A stretch of DNA of 64,000 bases, from assembly GCF_025685625.1 (NCBI RefSeq), contig NZ_JAGSYI010000002.1, forward strand, positions 806,001 to 870,000, given 5' to 3'. The notes below the pieces were generated by a model that was not told the origin of the DNA, made no database searches, and worked only from the letters and a program-made list of their open reading frames with translations. Positions 42,953-50,434 of this stretch are shown here, in pieces. The position numbers were made by a program, and so were the translations under genes. Each line of letters starts with the position of its first letter. The stretch's first letter is position 1. This DNA comes from Acidicapsa acidisoli. Its GTDB lineage: Bacteria > Acidobacteriota > Terriglobia > Terriglobales > Acidobacteriaceae.

Positions 42953-43556
42953 GGCGAGGCCTTTGCTCCTGATGGCCGTTCGGAAGATTCGCACCAACTG
43001 CCGTAAGACTGCGGCCCAGCAGGCTTTCCAATGCGACAAAGCCGTTTGGAACTGGCTCATCCAAGCCCAGAATCTCAAGCGTGGTTACATCCGGCGCGAA
43101 CTCGTAAACGCAGTCTTCAACGATAGCCCGCAGATCCTTCGTGGAGGAGCCGCAACTGTGGCCTGAAGTGGCAAGGCGCAATTGAACATAGCCCCTATTG
43201 CTCTCGTCGGCACGGATGAGTTCCACTGCGGTGGCAAGTTTACGCAGGCGCGGGCGCATGCGTTCGACGGCTCTCATCACACGCGTTTGTAAATCATCCG
43301 GATGCAGTGAATAGAGCAGGAGCAGGCTGCCGACGATGGAATCCTGACCGAGTTTGTGAATCAATGCCGGTCCCGTCTCCGCACTCTCGAATACGATTTC
43401 CATAACGCTTTCCAGACCTGCGCCATGAACATCCATGAGAAGCTGGACCAACTCTTTCCCGGTGACTTTCGCCGCGCTTTCCGGCAGCCGATCGAACTCT
43501 TCGACCAGTTTGCCGAGGCGCTTCATTTGTTCCTGAAATTCGCTGTCGTTGGCCAC
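42945..43556 (-). CDS. NifU-C-like protein in the hydrogenase operon
   Basis: The 203-residue product has a helical N-terminal half. The C-terminal domain (about 105-185) resembles the NifU/Nfu scaffold that donates FeS clusters: VELIRADESNRGYVQLRLATSGHSCGSSTKDLRAIVEDCVYEFAPDVTTLEI. The usual CxxC is altered, with SCGSST in place of CGSCPSS, so only one of the two scaffold cysteines is kept in that spot. GTG 43556 follows AAGGGGG. It is the first gene after hhyL, beyond a strong intercistronic hairpin, and may supply or sense clusters for HhyS. Confidence 0.75.
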   Translation of the reverse strand: MANDSEFQEQMKRLGKLVEEFDRLPESAAKVTGKELVQLLMDVHGAGLESVMEIVFESAETGPALIHKLGQDSIVGSLLLLYSLHPDDLQTRVMRAVERMRPRLRKLATAVELIRADESNRGYVQLRLATSGHSCGSSTKDLRAIVEDCVYEFAPDVTTLEILGLDEPVPNGFVALESLLGRSLTAVGANLPNGHQEQRPRHE

Positions 43557-43582
43557 ACGCCCCCTTAGGACTTTCGCTCAGG

Positions 43583-43614
43583 CGTGAGCGCGGCTGCAAC
43601 AGCACGCGCTCACG
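43583..43614 (-). promoter_or_regulatory. Intercistronic hairpin between hhyL and the accessory genes
   Basis: A perfect 10-bp GC-rich stem (CGTGAGCGCG with CGCGCTCACG) around a 12-base loop lies in the 75-base gap after hhyL. No T-run follows, so it looks more like an mRNA-stability or attenuation structure that sets structural above accessory expression than a full terminator. Confidence 0.55.
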
Positions 43615-43631
43615 TTCTGCAGATAGACAGT

Positions 43632-45431
43632 TCACGGCTGCTGAACGCCGAACATCGGAGAGTGGTGTGTTTCGAGTACCTTCCCATTGCCGAGGTACAT
43701 GTGCACACCGCAGGGCAGACAGGGATCGAAGCTGCGCACTGCGCGCATGATGTCGATGCCCTTGAATTTATCCGGACCATTTTCTTCGAAGATCGGAGTG
43801 TTTTGCACAGCATCCTCATACGGGCCCGGAGTGCCATAGGAATCGCGCGGGTTGGCGTTCCAGGGAGTTGGAGGGTAAGGATGATAGTTGGCGATCTTAT
43901 GATCGCGGATTACGACGTGATGCGATAGAACTCCACGCACCGCTTCGTGGAAGCCGCAGCCGATTGCTTCCTCAGGCACCTTAAATTCGTTCCATGTGCG
44001 CGTGCGGCCAGCGTGCAACTCGGCCAGGGCCTGCTCGGCGAAGTGAAGCGCTGCTGCCGCGGCGTAAGCCTGGAAGTAGGTGCGCGCTCGATCCCGCTCG
44101 ATGGCATTGCTCCACTTGGGGATCTTCCACTCGAACTCGACCTCTGGCAGCGAAGTGGTTTTGGGAAGGTAGATCTTGACGCTGTGACCTGTCGCTTTGA
44201 TATAGCCAATGTCGACGATTCCGGCCAGCGCCGTGGCCCAGAAACGCGCGATAGGTCCACCGCCGGTATCGAGCGCGAGATAGTCGCCGGTGCGCTTGTC
44301 GTACCAGCGAGGCGACATAACCCATGTGTACTTCTCTTTGAAGTCGCGCTTCTGAGGTCTGGGGAAGGTGCTTTGATTCCAGGGGTGACGCTGGTCGACG
44401 GGATTGCCCAGCGGGTCCTGCTTGACGAAGGTCTGTGAGTTTTGCCAGTCGTCATAGTAGGAACTGCCGAGCAGAATTCGAATGTTCAGATTGATATCCA
44501 CGAGATCTGTCGTAACCAACTGGCCGTCGACAACAACGCCTGGGGTAACGAACATGCCGCGACCCCAGTTCGTCATGTTCGCATAGGTGTAGTCGCAGAC
44601 TTCGGGGTCGTTGAAGGAGCCCCAGCATCCAAGCAAAATGCGCCTGCGACCCACTTCTTCATAGCCGGGGAGGGCTTCATAAAAGAAGTCGAAGAGATCG
44701 TCATGCAACGGCACGACTTTCTTCATGAACTCGACGTACTTCATCAGGCGGACGATGTAGTCGGTGAAGAGTTGCACTGTTGGTACTGTGCCGACGCCGC
44801 CGGGATAAAGCGTAGACGGATGAACGTGGCGGCCTTCCATCAGGCAGAACATCTCGCGCGTCATGCGACTCACTTGAAGTGCTTCACGATAGAATGCGCC
44901 GGTGAATGGATTGAGCGCGGTCATGATCTCGCTGATGGTGTGGTAGCCGTGCAGTTCAGCGTGAGGCGCGGCAGTGCGCTCTGCCTTCTCCCATACGCCG
45001 GGATTGGTCTCTTTGACCATTTTTTCGCAGAAATCCACGCCGACCAGATTGTCCTGGAAGATGTTGTGATCGAACATATACTCGGCGGCTTCACCAAGGT
45101 TGACGATCCACTCGGCAATCGCTGGCGGGCGGACGCCAAAGGCCATGTTCTGCGCATAGGTGGCGCAGGTGGCGTGGTTATCTCCACAGATTCCACAGAT
45201 GCGGCTGGTAATGAAATGGGCGTCACGAGGGTCCTTGCCCTTCATGAAGATGCTATAGCCCCGGAAGATGGACGAAGTGCTGTGACATTCGGCAACTTTG
45301 CGCTTGCCAAAATCGATCTTGGTGAAGATACCCAGACTGCCGACGATCCTTGTAATTGGATCCCAGTTCATCTCGACTAACTGGCTGGTTTGGGCGGCGT
45401 CTTCTCTTTGCGCGGCGGTAATCGTGCCCAT
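43632..45431 (-). CDS. hhyL: [NiFe]-hydrogenase large subunit, group 1h type
   Basis: The 599-residue catalytic subunit splits H2 at a Ni-Fe site. The four ligands are visible: L1 motif TSRICGICGDNHATC with Cys79 and Cys82, and L2 motif DPCLPCGVH with Cys571 and Cys574. After His577 a 22-residue peptide remains that the maturation protease should remove. The GDNH form of L1 and the extended HMYLGNGKVLETHH tail are typical of the oxygen-tolerant high-affinity group 1h (former group 5), which takes up atmospheric H2. A GGAGA ribosome site precedes the ATG. It forms an operon with hhyS, 21 bases upstream. Confidence 0.95.
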   Translation of the reverse strand: MGTITAAQREDAAQTSQLVEMNWDPITRIVGSLGIFTKIDFGKRKVAECHSTSSIFRGYSIFMKGKDPRDAHFITSRICGICGDNHATCATYAQNMAFGVRPPAIAEWIVNLGEAAEYMFDHNIFQDNLVGVDFCEKMVKETNPGVWEKAERTAAPHAELHGYHTISEIMTALNPFTGAFYREALQVSRMTREMFCLMEGRHVHPSTLYPGGVGTVPTVQLFTDYIVRLMKYVEFMKKVVPLHDDLFDFFYEALPGYEEVGRRRILLGCWGSFNDPEVCDYTYANMTNWGRGMFVTPGVVVDGQLVTTDLVDINLNIRILLGSSYYDDWQNSQTFVKQDPLGNPVDQRHPWNQSTFPRPQKRDFKEKYTWVMSPRWYDKRTGDYLALDTGGGPIARFWATALAGIVDIGYIKATGHSVKIYLPKTTSLPEVEFEWKIPKWSNAIERDRARTYFQAYAAAAALHFAEQALAELHAGRTRTWNEFKVPEEAIGCGFHEAVRGVLSHHVVIRDHKIANYHPYPPTPWNANPRDSYGTPGPYEDAVQNTPIFEENGPDKFKGIDIMRAVRSFDPCLPCGVHMYLGNGKVLETHHSPMFGVQQP

Positions 45432-45452
45432 CGTAGTGTCTCCTTTGCTCAG

Positions 45453-46517
45453 TTAGTACGTACTGGACTTGTAGCCGGTGGTGAGTTCGGCGCGTGGATG
45501 CCGCCACTTTGGCTCTTTGTTGACAGTGGCGTTGGTCATGGAGCGCAGGGCGCGAATCGCCGTGCCGTAGACGCCGACCGCGGTGCTTGAGAGTTTGCCG
45601 CCGGGAGGCTCGTCCATGAATGGCATGAACTTGTCGGGGAAGCCCGGCATAGTGCAGCCGATGCAGATGCCGCCAACATTGGGGCAGCCGCCGATACCGG
45701 CCATCCAGCCGCGCTTGGGGACGTTGCAGTTCACGACAGGCCCCCAGCATCCGAGCTTGACGATGCATTTCGGCGAACCGTAGGACGTGGCAAAATCACC
45801 CTGCTCGTAGTAGCCTGCGCGGTCGCATCCCTCGTGCACTGTTTTACCGAAGAGCCATGTGGGCCGCAGTTGGTCATCGAGCGGAATCATCGGGGCCAGG
45901 CCAGCGACTTGATAGAGCAAATACAGCACTGTCTCCATGAAGTTATCCGGCTGCACCGGGCAGCCGGGTACATTCACGATCGGCAGGCCAGCCTTGGATT
46001 TCCAGCCCCAACCGAGATAGTCGGCCAACCCCATGCAGCCAGTGGGATTGCCTTCCATGGCGTGAATGCCGCCGTATGTAGCGCATGTTCCGCAGGCGAT
46101 GACGGCGAGTGCTTTCGGAGTCAGGCGGTCGATCCATTCATTGGTGGTGATGGGCTGACCAGTAAGTGGATTGGTTCCGAGGCCCGCCCAGTAGCCTTCT
46201 TTCTTGATCTTCTCGTTGGGGATGGAGCCTTCCACGACAAGCACGAAGGGATCGAGTCGTCCTGCCTCTGCCTCATACCAGAATTTCAGAAAGTCATCGC
46301 CGTTCTCATAGGCAAGCACGGGATTGTGCAGATGCACTTTTGGCAGCCCCGGGATTGCGCCCAACAGGACGTCTTCAATGCTTGGCTGCGTGGCCGCTGT
46401 GATGGAAACGGAATCTCCGTCACACCCCAGACCTGCGGTGATCCACACGATGTGCAGTTCCGCGACTGCGGGTTTCTTCTGAGTAACTCGACCGTAAGGA
46501 GCTGCTTCTGGTGTCAT
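45453..46517 (-). CDS. hhyS: [NiFe]-hydrogenase small subunit, group 1h type
   Basis: The 354-residue electron-transfer subunit carries three FeS clusters. Proximal-cluster ligands are Cys32 and Asp35 (GLGCDGD, the Cys-to-Asp exchange known for the Ralstonia actinobacterial-type hydrogenase), Cys145 (CGTCATYGG) and Cys186 (GCPVQPDNF). Later Cys residues (231, 251, 257, 264, 278, 285, 288) with His228 serve the medial and distal clusters. There is no Tat signal, so the enzyme faces the cytoplasm. AAGGAGAA precedes the ATG. A 405-base regulatory gap separates it from the response-regulator gene. Confidence 0.95.
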   Translation of the reverse strand: MTPEAAPYGRVTQKKPAVAELHIVWITAGLGCDGDSVSITAATQPSIEDVLLGAIPGLPKVHLHNPVLAYENGDDFLKFWYEAEAGRLDPFVLVVEGSIPNEKIKKEGYWAGLGTNPLTGQPITTNEWIDRLTPKALAVIACGTCATYGGIHAMEGNPTGCMGLADYLGWGWKSKAGLPIVNVPGCPVQPDNFMETVLYLLYQVAGLAPMIPLDDQLRPTWLFGKTVHEGCDRAGYYEQGDFATSYGSPKCIVKLGCWGPVVNCNVPKRGWMAGIGGCPNVGGICIGCTMPGFPDKFMPFMDEPPGGKLSSTAVGVYGTAIRALRSMTNATVNKEPKWRHPRAELTTGYKSSTY

Positions 46518-46922
46518 AACCTGGATTCTCCTTTTCGGATATTGGCTGGTCTTGCATGTAGATTGCAGGCGACACCGCGCGGCATCCGCCTAAAACGCAA
46601 CTCAATCGCGAATAAATTCAGGAACGATAAGTCCGAATGATGTAAGCGAATTTTCCCGGTTTGCGTCAGCGCACAGTGGGCTTTAGCTGCGTTCACGCTC
46701 AGGAGAGACAGCGGGAAAACACCCCTCCTTAAACCCAGTTATCGGAACAGACGCGAGGAAAGGCTCGCAAGCGGGATGGACCCTATTCTGCGCTCATACT
46801 TGTTGCTCAAAGATAGATAGGGGAATTCCTGATACTAATATCAGGGAGTTTTGTAACTGGGTGTAGATACGCGAGCATCCTGCGGGATTGGAGTCTCAAA
46901 GGAAAGTCCGACTTGCGATAAC
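46518..46922. promoter_or_regulatory. 405-bp regulatory gap upstream of hhyS
   Basis: No plausible gene is present. The gap must hold the 3' end of the response-regulator transcript and the promoter of the hydrogenase operon, read on the minus strand. A clear inverted repeat lies at 46828-46845 and AAGGAGAA lies just before hhyS. I found no convincing sigma70 or sigma54 promoter by eye. Confidence 0.5.
46828..46845. promoter_or_regulatory. Perfect inverted repeat CCTGATA-N4-TATCAGG
   Basis: A 7-bp perfect dyad with four-base spacer, 78 bases beyond the response-regulator stop and about 310 bases before hhyS. It may be a binding site for the LuxR-type regulator encoded next door, or a weak terminator of its transcript; a TTTT follows on the plus side only. 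Confidence 0.45.
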
Positions 46923-47627
46923 TCAGCTTGACTTCTCGTTGATCTTCCACTGAATGGCGTGCTGGATCAGTTCGCGACCGCTGCGCAGTGCGAGTTTTTC
47001 TTTGAGGTGAGCCTGGTAAGTCTCGACCGTTTTAATGCTCAGGTGTAGTTCGTCGGCTATTTCGCGGGTCGCGCGGCCTTCGCCGATCAGGCGAAAGACT
47101 TCCAACTCGCGATCGGAGAGCGCGGCGATGCGCGACTGAATCATTGATGGGGCGCCACCGATGAACTGCTGCAGCATCTTGTTGGACATGCGGTCACTCA
47201 GATACAGGTCGCCATTGAGGATGCGGCGAATCGCTACCAGAACTTTTTCCGAAGCCTCCTGCTTCATGATGTAGCCGTTGGCGCGGGCACGTAGTGCGCG
47301 TTCGGCATAAATCGCTTCATCGTGCATGGATAGAATCAAAACAGGCAGGCCAGGGTCGGAGGCGCGAATGCTCTTGAGCAATTCCAGGCCGTCAGGACCG
47401 TTGAGCGAGATGTCCAGGATGAGAATGTCCGGTCGATGCCGGGCGATGGCCTGCATCGCGGCTTGCGCTTCCTCGGCTTCGCCGCAGACTTCCATATCGT
47501 GCTGCTGATTGATTAGAAGTGCAAGCCCCTGGCGCATGAGGGGGTGATCGTCTACAACCAAGACAGCTTTCTTGCCCTGATGCCTGAATCCCTCGCTCAT
47601 GGTGGTTGCCGCCATGTGTCTATCCAT
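46923..47627 (-). CDS. NarL/LuxR-family response regulator beside the hydrogenase operon
   Basis: The 234-residue regulator has a receiver domain (about 20-135) with acidic Asp26-Asp27 and phospho-acceptor Asp72 (LILDISLNGPDG), then a LuxR helix-turn-helix (LSDRELEVFRLIGEGRATREIADELHLSIKTVETYQ). The start overlaps the histidine-kinase gene by 8 bases; later ATGs at 47615 and 47600 are alternatives. It is the nearest gene upstream of hhyS on the same strand, which makes the hydrogenase operon its most likely target. Confidence 0.92.
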   Translation of the reverse strand: MDRHMAATTMSEGFRHQGKKAVLVVDDHPLMRQGLALLINQQHDMEVCGEAEEAQAAMQAIARHRPDILILDISLNGPDGLELLKSIRASDPGLPVLILSMHDEAIYAERALRARANGYIMKQEASEKVLVAIRRILNGDLYLSDRMSNKMLQQFIGGAPSMIQSRIAALSDRELEVFRLIGEGRATREIADELHLSIKTVETYQAHLKEKLALRSGRELIQHAIQWKINEKSS

Positions 47628-49215
47628 AGGACCTGATGGGGAATATGCATGTTACGGCCGTTCCCTGAACGGGCGCCTGTGCGATCTCCAACGAGCCGCC
47701 GATCATGCCGGCGCGATGGTTCATGATGTGAAGACCCATGCCATGGCTGTTTCCATGAATGAGGGAGATTCCACTGCCGTCGTCCTGGATAAGCAGCGTA
47801 CCCCAGCCATTCTCGGCCGTCAAACTGAGCAGGATGTTGCGAGCCCTGCCATGTTTCAGGGCGTTGTTCACCGCTTCCTGAGCAATGTGATAAAGGTGAG
47901 TGGCCATGGCATCGTCGTGAATCAGGACTTCGCTGCTGCACTCAAAGCGGCAGGTTATCCCAAATAGATCCTCAACTTCTGCCGCCCTGAGTTGCAGGGC
48001 CGACATCAGTCCCCGCGCGTCGGAGACTACAGGCAACAAACCTCGGGCCAGTTCGCGGGTCTTGTGGATGGCTTCATTGACCAGGCGCACGATTTTGGCG
48101 GCATCGGCTGCGTCAGTCAATTGTTTCTCAGCCAGTTTTGCTTCGTGCACCTTGGCCATGAAGGCTATACCGGTCAGGTGCTGCCCCAGGCCATCATGCA
48201 AGTCCTGCCCGATGCGCCGCTGCTCTCGGGCGCTGATGTTCACCAGCGCTTTTTCCAACTGCTCGCGTTCGGTGATATCGATCCCTGTCGCGATGATGTA
48301 GTTGGGTGTGCCATTGATTTGCGGCAGCATGGTGGTGGACCACGCGATAAGCCGTCGCGCGCCGTAGCGCGTCACCCAGTGGCTGCGGAAGTCGCGAGGC
48401 AGTAAATCGGCACTCAGTTCCGCAAAGGTAGCCTTGAAGCGCTCAACCTCTTCGGGTAACAGGAAGCATTCCCAGATGCATTTGTTTCGAACTTCGTGGA
48501 AGGAGTATCCAGTCGTCAGTTCGCAGGCACGGTTGAAGCGCACGATACGGCCTTCCGGGTCCAAGACGGTGACCAGGGCGCCGACCGTGTCCAGGATACC
48601 GGAGACTACGTTCCGCTCCTGTTGCAGAGCCTCTTCGGTGCGTTTCAGATCGGATATATCGAAGGCAACGCCGTGAATGAACCACGGCTCCCCGTCCGCC
48701 CGCCTCACCATTCGCGCGTCGCAGTGAAACCAGACCACGTGGCCATCGCGCGCAATCACCCGGTAAGAGGAGCGGAGCGGCGTGCCTGATAAGAACATGC
48801 TTGCCGCTTCCGTGCTCCAGCGCTGTTTGTCGTCGGGATGAATGTGCTGATACCAGCGAACTGGGTCTTCCAGCCACTCCTCGCGGGAGTATCCCAGTGC
48901 TGCCTCGATCTCGGGGCTGACATAGGCCTCGCTGACCCCGCGGTCTAAATAGGCCATGAAAACGACGGCGGGAATCTGTTCGAGCAGGGCGCGGTATTTG
49001 GCTTCGAGATTGGAATCTGGAGCGTCTCTCGAAGGCAGCGGCGACGCACTTGGAGGGACTTGGACAAATATGGAGGCCGCTTCCTCAGTCGCGTTGCTGA
49101 AGACACTCGCCAGATTGAGAAGGATCGCTTCCGCGTCAACGAGTTCGGGAGAAGACGCAAATTCCTCGAAGTGAGGACCTCGGTTTCCCCAGCCGGTCTG
49201 CTGAGATGATGCCAC
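47620..49215 (-). CDS. Soluble PAS-PAS histidine kinase (HisKA_3 type)
   Basis: The 531-residue kinase has an N-terminal region of about 70 residues without known domain, PAS 1 (about 75-190, ending WFIHGVAFDISDLKRTE) and PAS 2 (about 200-320, ending IATGIDITEREQLE). The dimerisation/phosphorylation helix REQRRIGQDLHDGLGQH has the acceptor His340. A HATPase domain with EAVNNALKHG and DDGSGIS follows. There are no membrane helices, so the signal is cytoplasmic. The GTG start follows CGGAGAGAA. It lies 95 bases downstream of an orphan hydrogenase small subunit and overlaps its response regulator. Confidence 0.92.
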   Translation of the reverse strand: MASSQQTGWGNRGPHFEEFASSPELVDAEAILLNLASVFSNATEEAASIFVQVPPSASPLPSRDAPDSNLEAKYRALLEQIPAVVFMAYLDRGVSEAYVSPEIEAALGYSREEWLEDPVRWYQHIHPDDKQRWSTEAASMFLSGTPLRSSYRVIARDGHVVWFHCDARMVRRADGEPWFIHGVAFDISDLKRTEEALQQERNVVSGILDTVGALVTVLDPEGRIVRFNRACELTTGYSFHEVRNKCIWECFLLPEEVERFKATFAELSADLLPRDFRSHWVTRYGARRLIAWSTTMLPQINGTPNYIIATGIDITEREQLEKALVNISAREQRRIGQDLHDGLGQHLTGIAFMAKVHEAKLAEKQLTDAADAAKIVRLVNEAIHKTRELARGLLPVVSDARGLMSALQLRAAEVEDLFGITCRFECSSEVLIHDDAMATHLYHIAQEAVNNALKHGRARNILLSLTAENGWGTLLIQDDGSGISLIHGNSHGMGLHIMNHRAGMIGGSLEIAQAPVQGTAVTCIFPIRSYG

Positions 49216-49232
49216 GGTTCTCTCCGCCTAAG

Positions 49233-49257
49233 TACATTCCGTCCAAATACATTCGGT
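49233..49257 (-). repeat. Imperfect direct repeat upstream of the kinase gene
   Basis: Two 10-base units, TACATTCCGT and TACATTCGGT (9 of 10 identical), start 15 bases apart in the gap between the orphan hhyS paralogue and the kinase gene. They could be a regulator site. Otherwise the 95-base gap shows nothing. Confidence 0.4.
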
Positions 49258-49310
49258 TCCGGCAATCAACTTTTGGTTGCTTCAACCGAAATGAACTTCT
49301 GCCTTCCGTA

Positions 49311-50333
49311 CTACTTGGCTGGTTGAGCGGTTCGCTGCCGCCAACTCGGTATTTTGTTCAGGGACGCCTGTGTGAACTTTCGAAGTGCATGAATCGCCCG
49401 CCCGTATGTCTGCACTGCCGACGAAGAAAGCAGCGATCCGGGCGGCTGGTTCATGAAGGGCATGAACTTGTCGGGAAAACCCGGCATCGTGCAGCCGATG
49501 CAGATTCCACCCACATTGGGGCACCCGCCGATTCCTCCCATCCAGCCGCGCTTGCCAACGTTGCACTGCACCACCGGTCCCCAACAGCCCAGTTTCACGA
49601 TGCATAATGGCGATCCGTACTCTTCTGCAAACTGCGCCTGCTCGTAGTAACCTCCACGGTCGCATCCCTCGTGGACCGTATTTCCGAAGAGCCAGGTGGG
49701 GCGCAGCGCTTCATCGAGAGAAATCATAGGCGCGCGCCCTGCGGCCATGTAAAGGAGATAGAGCAGGGTTTCCATGAAATTATCCGGCTGGACCGGGCAG
49801 CCGGGCACACAGACGATGGGAATGGCGGCCTTGGACTTCCATTGCCACCCGAGGTAATCGGGCAGCCCCATGCACCCGGTCGGATTCCCCTCCATGGCGT
49901 GGATGCCGCCGTAGGTAGCGCACGTTCCCACGGCGATCACGGCCCAGGCATGAGGAGCGAGCCGGTCAATCCATGAGCAGGTGGTAATGGGCTGGCCTGT
50001 GGCTGCATCCGTGCCCAGCGAAGCCCAATATCCCTCCGCTTTATTGTTTTCATTGGGGATAGAGCCTTCGATTACGAGAATGAACGGCTCTAGTTTGCCT
50101 TCCGCAGCCAGGTGGAAGCGGCGCAAAAAATCGTCCCCGACCTCGGAAGACAGAAAGGGATTATGGAAGTTCACTCGGGGAGTCCACGGCAACGCACCTC
50201 GAACTATGTCCTCGATGCTCGGCTGTGTTGCCGCAGTCATGGCGATCGTATCTCCGTCGCAGCCCAGACCGGCGGTGATCCAGAGAACATCGATTTCCGC
50301 GATTGGCGGCGAATTCAGACTCCAGTTAGCCAA
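49311..50333 (-). CDS. Orphan second hydrogenase small subunit (HhyS paralogue)
   Basis: A 340-residue paralogue of HhyS, similar along the whole length and keeping the cluster ligands: Cys25/Asp28 (GLGCDGD), Cys138 and Cys179, His221, Cys224, Cys244, Cys250, Cys257, Cys271, Cys278 and Cys281. One extra cysteine of HhyS (Cys142, CGTC) is Val135 here (VGTC). No second large subunit accompanies it. It is followed on the same strand by the kinase and response-regulator genes. An in-frame stop lies just upstream, leaving TTG 50333 as the start, with AGGGTGA as ribosome site inside a hairpin. A sensor or alternative electron-transfer role is inferred. Confidence 0.9.
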   Translation of the reverse strand: MANWSLNSPPIAEIDVLWITAGLGCDGDTIAMTAATQPSIEDIVRGALPWTPRVNFHNPFLSSEVGDDFLRRFHLAAEGKLEPFILVIEGSIPNENNKAEGYWASLGTDAATGQPITTCSWIDRLAPHAWAVIAVGTCATYGGIHAMEGNPTGCMGLPDYLGWQWKSKAAIPIVCVPGCPVQPDNFMETLLYLLYMAAGRAPMISLDEALRPTWLFGNTVHEGCDRGGYYEQAQFAEEYGSPLCIVKLGCWGPVVQCNVGKRGWMGGIGGCPNVGGICIGCTMPGFPDKFMPFMNQPPGSLLSSSAVQTYGRAIHALRKFTQASLNKIPSWRQRTAQPAK

Positions 50334-50338
50334 AAATC

Positions 50339-50375
50339 ACCCTGCGCTTCCCAACGGGAATATGCGACGCAGGGT
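50339..50375 (-). promoter_or_regulatory. Nested hairpin covering the ribosome site of the orphan hhyS paralogue
   Basis: An outer perfect 8-bp stem (ACCCTGCG with CGCAGGGT) encloses an inner stem TTCCC-AAC-GGGAA. In the minus-strand transcript the 3' arm contains the AGGGT of the presumed ribosome site, only a few bases from TTG 50333. Folding would hide it, suggesting translational control. Confidence 0.5.
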
Positions 50376-50405
50376 CCATAGTGTGCCAGAAATGAGGTTT
50401 AGGCA

Positions 50406-50425
50406 AGCGGAGAGGAGCCTCCGCT
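50406..50425 (-). terminator. Hairpin just after the hydrolase gene
   Basis: AGCGGAG and CTCCGCT form a perfect 7-bp stem with a six-base loop, starting nine bases beyond the hydrolase stop in its reading direction. It probably ends the hydrolase-dioxygenase transcript before the orphan hhyS paralogue. No T-run follows. Confidence 0.5.
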
Positions 50426-50434
50426 ATGACTAGA

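Noticed and set aside
46518-46600. Sigma54 promoter for the hydrogenase operon
   Set aside because: The only GG...GC candidate (near 46543-46556) has wrong spacing (8 instead of 10 bases) and faces away from hhyS.
47620-49215. Membrane-bound oxygen or nitrate sensor kinase
   Set aside because: No hydrophobic segment long enough to span the membrane is present; the kinase is soluble with two PAS domains.
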